Assembly (NCBI GenBank): GCA_003550305.1 | Contig: QKYT01000622.1 | Span: 36,308-47,559, forward strand | Direction: 5' to 3' | Length of the DNA: 11,252 nt | Origin: Glomus cerebriforme | Taxonomy: Eukaryota; Glomeromycota; Glomeromycetes; Glomerales; Glomeraceae | In this document: in pieces, positions 8,365 to 11,252 of the stretch | Layout of the letters: each line of letters opens with the position of its first letter | Numbering within the stretch: position 1 is the first letter of the stretch | Program-made: the position numbers and the translations under genes | The notes under the pieces: generated by a model | What the model was told of the DNA's origin: nothing | What the model saw: the letters and a program-made list of their open reading frames with translations, nothing else | Databases searched by the model: none

Positions 8365-8800
8365 TCATGATGTATGCTGATTTAACTTACCAATTAGAAA
8401 ACAATCACCATTTGATTTATCGTGGCAAAAATGGTAAAAAAACAATAAATATTAATATTATTCAAATAAAATTGTGTAGTGTGCAAAATATCTAGGTTCA
8501 AGAGTGGCCACTATTATCTTTTTTCTTGAAAAATATGCTTTAAGAGGTCTTCTTTGTATCAGACAAGAAAAGACCAGTCAGATCTGGCTGGTTTGGTTTA
8601 GACTAGAATTCCCTTTTCATTTCCTTAAATACTTATTGACTACTTTATTTATGAGCTCACGTACAACACCATAAATTTTTTTTTTGGAAAAAATATATTA
8701 TTAGTAAAGTGAATAGAAAGAGCAGAGTACCTCTATTTATATATTCTTTTTTTTTGTGATTTATTATTATTGATAACTCATGACTCACGCATGCTGAATT
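8365..8800 (-). repeat. Promoter-like block, minus-strand copy of the inverted pair
   Basis: Its reverse complement matches 3541-3985. Shared elements in order are TGAGTCAT (8787-8781), TATAAATA (8741-8734), CTATTCAC, the 44-nt identical core (8507-8464), and the exon-like end with a perfect GTAAGT donor just below 8391. In this copy one frame reads CHDKSNGDCFLIGKLNQHTS and then stops. The other copy has ACAG before the exon-like part; here it is ACCA, so the acceptor is lost. An imperfect 20-bp palindrome centred on AGATCT (8573-8592) is found only in this copy. The downstream gene body is not recognised. Confidence 0.7.
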
Positions 8801-9073
8801 ATGAATGTGAGTCAAAATTATACATGATCATTGCGGTATTTGAATCATATTAATCATATTTAAAAACAAAATGACTCGATATTATCCAATTAGATGTTTC
8901 TTACTTTTACGACTTTTACGTCATCCTAATTTCTTATATTATAGCAGTGAAATAATACCTAAAGATGGTATTTATATAATTAAATATAAAAAATGAGTCA
9001 AAATTATCAACAATACAATAATAAATTACATTACGTAAAATTCTGAAAAATTTCTATAATTGGTTAATGACTC
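8734..9073 (-). promoter_or_regulatory. TATA box with upstream cluster of TGAGTCA/TGACTC sites
   Basis: Upstream of the minus-strand TATAAATA are five bZIP-type sites: TGACTCA 8781, TGAGTCA 8808, TGACTC 8872, TGAGTCA 8994 and TGACTC 9068. Two of them share the longer 14-mer TGAGTCAAAATTAT (8808 and 8994). Gcn4/AP-1-like factors bind TGAGTCA. Such a density in DNA this AT-rich suggests selection or local duplication. The controlled gene is unknown. Confidence 0.45.
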
Positions 9074-9861
9074 GTAATTTCTCCCTACCCAAAATGTGAT
9101 TCATATTAGTTCTACTTTCAAGAAATGAAATTAAGAAATTTTTTAATTATTTAACACATTTCTTTTACATTAGTTCGTAAAATATCTCTCTGATCTTGCT
9201 TTAAAATCGTATAACTATTTATTCTTCTATTCTCGTCATTTTCAAGTTTTTTTAAATAAACGGTTAGTAGAAAATTTTTGCTTGTACAATATAACAATAT
9301 AACAATTGATTCATGCAAAGGAAATTTTTTTAGTATATAAAAGTACATAAATTATACGAATTATATGTAAATACTATATCCTTATTTAGTATTCTTTAGA
9401 AGCTTTGGTTTTTGTAATTTATTGATATCAAATTTATTGGCCATTGGAGAATTTTTATTCTTTTTTTTTTAAAACAAAATAGAAAATTAGTTTATCATTC
9501 ATAAATATGATGTAAAATTATGTACTGTATTATTAATATTTTTTTAAGTTTCAACAAAGTTGACGTGACATTTGGATATATTACACATGACATGCAAATT
9601 GTGATGACTTAATATTTGGAAAATGAAACAATAATTTATACATAATTTACATTTTAGTATGACACTCCAAAATTTTAATTGTGAAGTCGTATCACCACAA
9701 GATACAAGTATTTTTTATTATTTTAATTATAAACAAATATAAAATCTTTTGTGTTACGCGATTCTATTTTTTTTATTGATTTATTTAATAGAATATAACA
9801 GATAATAAATATTAATCACATAATCAAAATAAAGTTAACAAAATAAATAATAAAATTTTTT
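9074..9861. other. Intergenic, no supported gene
   Basis: AT-rich flank downstream of the right-hand TLDc gene. A short minus-strand frame at 9444-9382 reads MANKFDINKLQKPKLLKNTK, and a 65-codon minus-strand frame lies at 9348-9151. Neither has a recognised family or conserved neighbour. Confidence 0.45.
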
Positions 9862-11225
9862 TTATTCATTATACACAATTTGAAATAATTCTAATTCTTC
9901 TAAAAAACATCCATCATTTGATTTTCTGATATGTTTTTCATAATATTGTTTACTACAAATAATTTCTAAATCGTTGTATAACGCTATATGGCAAGCCGCT
10001 CTGGTCAAAAGTGCGTTGTAAAACATAACGTATATACGTTATATTTTATAGCGTATAGACGTTATGTTTTATGGCGGTTTACCCATGAAATTAACAGGTT
10101 AACCCGTTAATACAGGGTAACCCGTCGTAAAATATAACGTTTACACGTTATAAAATATAACGTATATACGTTGTGTTTTATGACGCACTTTTGACCAGAG
10201 CGGCTTGCCATAACGCTAAGTCACAATCACCAAATGATATACCATAATTATCACCATATATAGCATAATTTTCATCCTTTACACGACTTAAAATATAATT
10301 TTCAATACTATCATTACTAAAAGAAAATATAAAACTATCTTTAGTAATTCCAAGACTATCATCAAATTTCCATTCAATCGGATTATATCCTCCAAGAATT
10401 TCATTACTGTCTCTGACTTTAATAATTACTACAGTGCGGGATTGATTTTCACATATTTTACGCACATTTTTAATATAAGATTCATTATAACGATATAGTA
10501 GTTTGAATTCATAAGAAGTTGTCAATTTATCTTTAATTTCTAATTTATCAATCCATTTTGAGATTAATTCAGCATGTTGAAATGTAATTATCTTAGAATC
10601 AATATTTTTTGGTTTGATTTCTTCAGTAACAAGAGGTTCCAATTGTTTAATATTTTTCTCTATAAAATATTCTAATAAATCTTTATATAAATCTTTTGGA
10701 AAAATTTTTTTATAAGGTAATACCTTCATTAAAAATTCATTAGAAGTTAAGTTACGAAATCTAATAAAAGGAATACATTGTTGTAAGGTATTCTTTAAAA
10801 TATTGAAATCATCTTTTGAAAACCTTGTAGGGTCAGAGGGAAGTTCAGGATTCTGAGCAAGTCCCCATTTAAGTACATGTTCCCAAACTTGAATTTCACT
10901 TATTTGAAGATTATCATTTTGAATAAGCAAGACTAAAAGTTTTTCAGGAATTGAAGAAAATTTTGGTGAATTAAATATCTTATTCGGTTCTTTGGAAATT
11001 AAATCAGTACAATATTTTTGAAGTTCCAAGAAAGAATCATTTTCGAANCTTNNTTGATATATNAAATCAAAATTTTGTTCCATCCAGTTTGTCTTATTTT
11101 CAATCAAAAATGATTCTAAATAAGGAATTAATTCATGGTGACTAAGTTCATTAGCAGTAACCATGATTTTAATGATATCTGACATATCATATTCTTCCAA
11201 AGAAAGTCTTCCTCCATAAATATAC
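9862..11225 (-). pseudogene. BTB-BACK-TLDc gene copy, exon 2, interrupted by a palindromic element
   Basis: Exon 2 begins at 11225 after a TTTTAG acceptor (intron 11226 onward; the BTB exon lies outside). It reads YIYGGRLSLEEYD (end of BTB), then LIPYLESFLIENK, then BACK (IQVWEHVLKWGLAQNPELPSD, NTLQQCIPFIRF), then TLDc (IITFQHAELISKWID, RTVVIIKVRDSNEILGGYN). It stays in one frame down to 10219, without the frameshifts of the 6306 copy. After DCDLAL the frame enters the inserted element and ends at 10178, adding about ten foreign residues. The displaced remainder (YNDLEIICSKQYYEKHIRK...ELELFQIVYNE) lies at 9977-9862 with its own stop. The product would lack the last ~35 residues of TLDc, which form part of the conserved fold, so TLDc is probably non-functional. 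BACK and BTB could still work. Four ambiguous bases lie at 11048-11063. Confidence 0.88.
9987..10209. mobile_element. 223-bp foldback (MITE-like) element in the TLDc exon, with 9-bp target duplication
   Basis: The left arm (9990-10084) and right arm (10115-10209) are inverted repeats of 95 bp with about ten mismatches. Both outer ends read GGCAAGCCGCTCTGG inward. The 30-bp centre contains an imperfect palindrome of its own (10091-10110), so the whole element is one hairpin. The arms contain the perfect 14-bp palindrome AACGTATATACGTT at 10027-10040 and 10159-10172. ATAACGCTA is repeated at 9978-9986 and 10210-10218. Removing the element and one copy restores the TLDc frame, which shows that this is an insertion. 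It has no coding capacity, so it is non-autonomous. A 9-bp duplication with long terminal repeats fits Mutator-like elements; this class call is inference. The exact left boundary is uncertain by three bases (TAT at 9987-9989). Confidence 0.9.
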
Positions 11226-11252
11226 CTAAAATAAATAAAATGTTTATTTAAA

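Noticed and set aside
9151..9348. 65-codon minus-strand frame ending LRTNVKEMC
   Set aside because: No family recognised, no splice partners and no repeat or paralogue in the window. Its length is expected by chance here.
9382..9444. 20-codon minus-strand frame MANKFDINKLQKPK...
   Set aside because: It looks gene-like but is too short, with no convincing acceptor or upstream exon. It could be a relic tail.

Overview
This window looks like nuclear DNA of an arbuscular mycorrhizal fungus (Glomeromycotina, most like Rhizophagus). The evidence is the very AT-rich sequence, short spliceosomal introns (72 and 82 nt), and the gene families present: BTB-BACK-TLDc proteins, Sel1 tandem-repeat proteins and a small heat shock protein. 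From general knowledge these families are strongly expanded in Rhizophagus. The species call is inference, not a database result. Ambiguous bases near 7016-7033 and 11048-11063 show that this is imperfect draft assembly.

Layout from left to right. A plus-strand gene enters from the left edge with a BACK domain and then ten Sel1 units. The units are arranged as three copies of an exact 324-bp higher-order unit. The gene stops at 1460, but decayed Sel1 sequence continues to about 1660. A decayed minus-strand BACK-TLDc relic lies at about 2395-2920. A promoter-like block follows at 3541-3985 (bZIP-type site, TATA box, 44-nt core, exon-like segment), then a GC-rich island bounded by a 9-bp direct repeat, then a two-unit Sel1 relic at about 4438-4645. 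An intact minus-strand Hsp20 gene with one intron (4993-5445) has heat shock elements upstream. A plus-strand BTB-BACK-TLDc gene (6306-7786) carries two one-base frameshifts, both in homopolymers. The promoter-like block recurs in inverted orientation at 8365-8800, with a cluster of TGAGTCA-type sites upstream. The right end holds a second, minus-strand BACK-TLDc gene copy (exon 2, 11225 to 9862). Its TLDc coding sequence is interrupted by a 223-bp element that is one near-complete palindrome flanked by a 9-bp target duplication.

How the genes work together: this is not an operon but a fast-evolving gene-family neighbourhood. Known family roles suggest adaptor or scaffold proteins (BTB-BACK with CUL3-type ubiquitin ligases; Sel1 as protein-interaction solenoids; TLDc in oxidative stress or V-ATPase regulation) and a stress chaperone. 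The pattern seen is birth and death: tandem expansion inside genes, paralogues in opposite orientation, several relics, and insertion of small non-autonomous elements.
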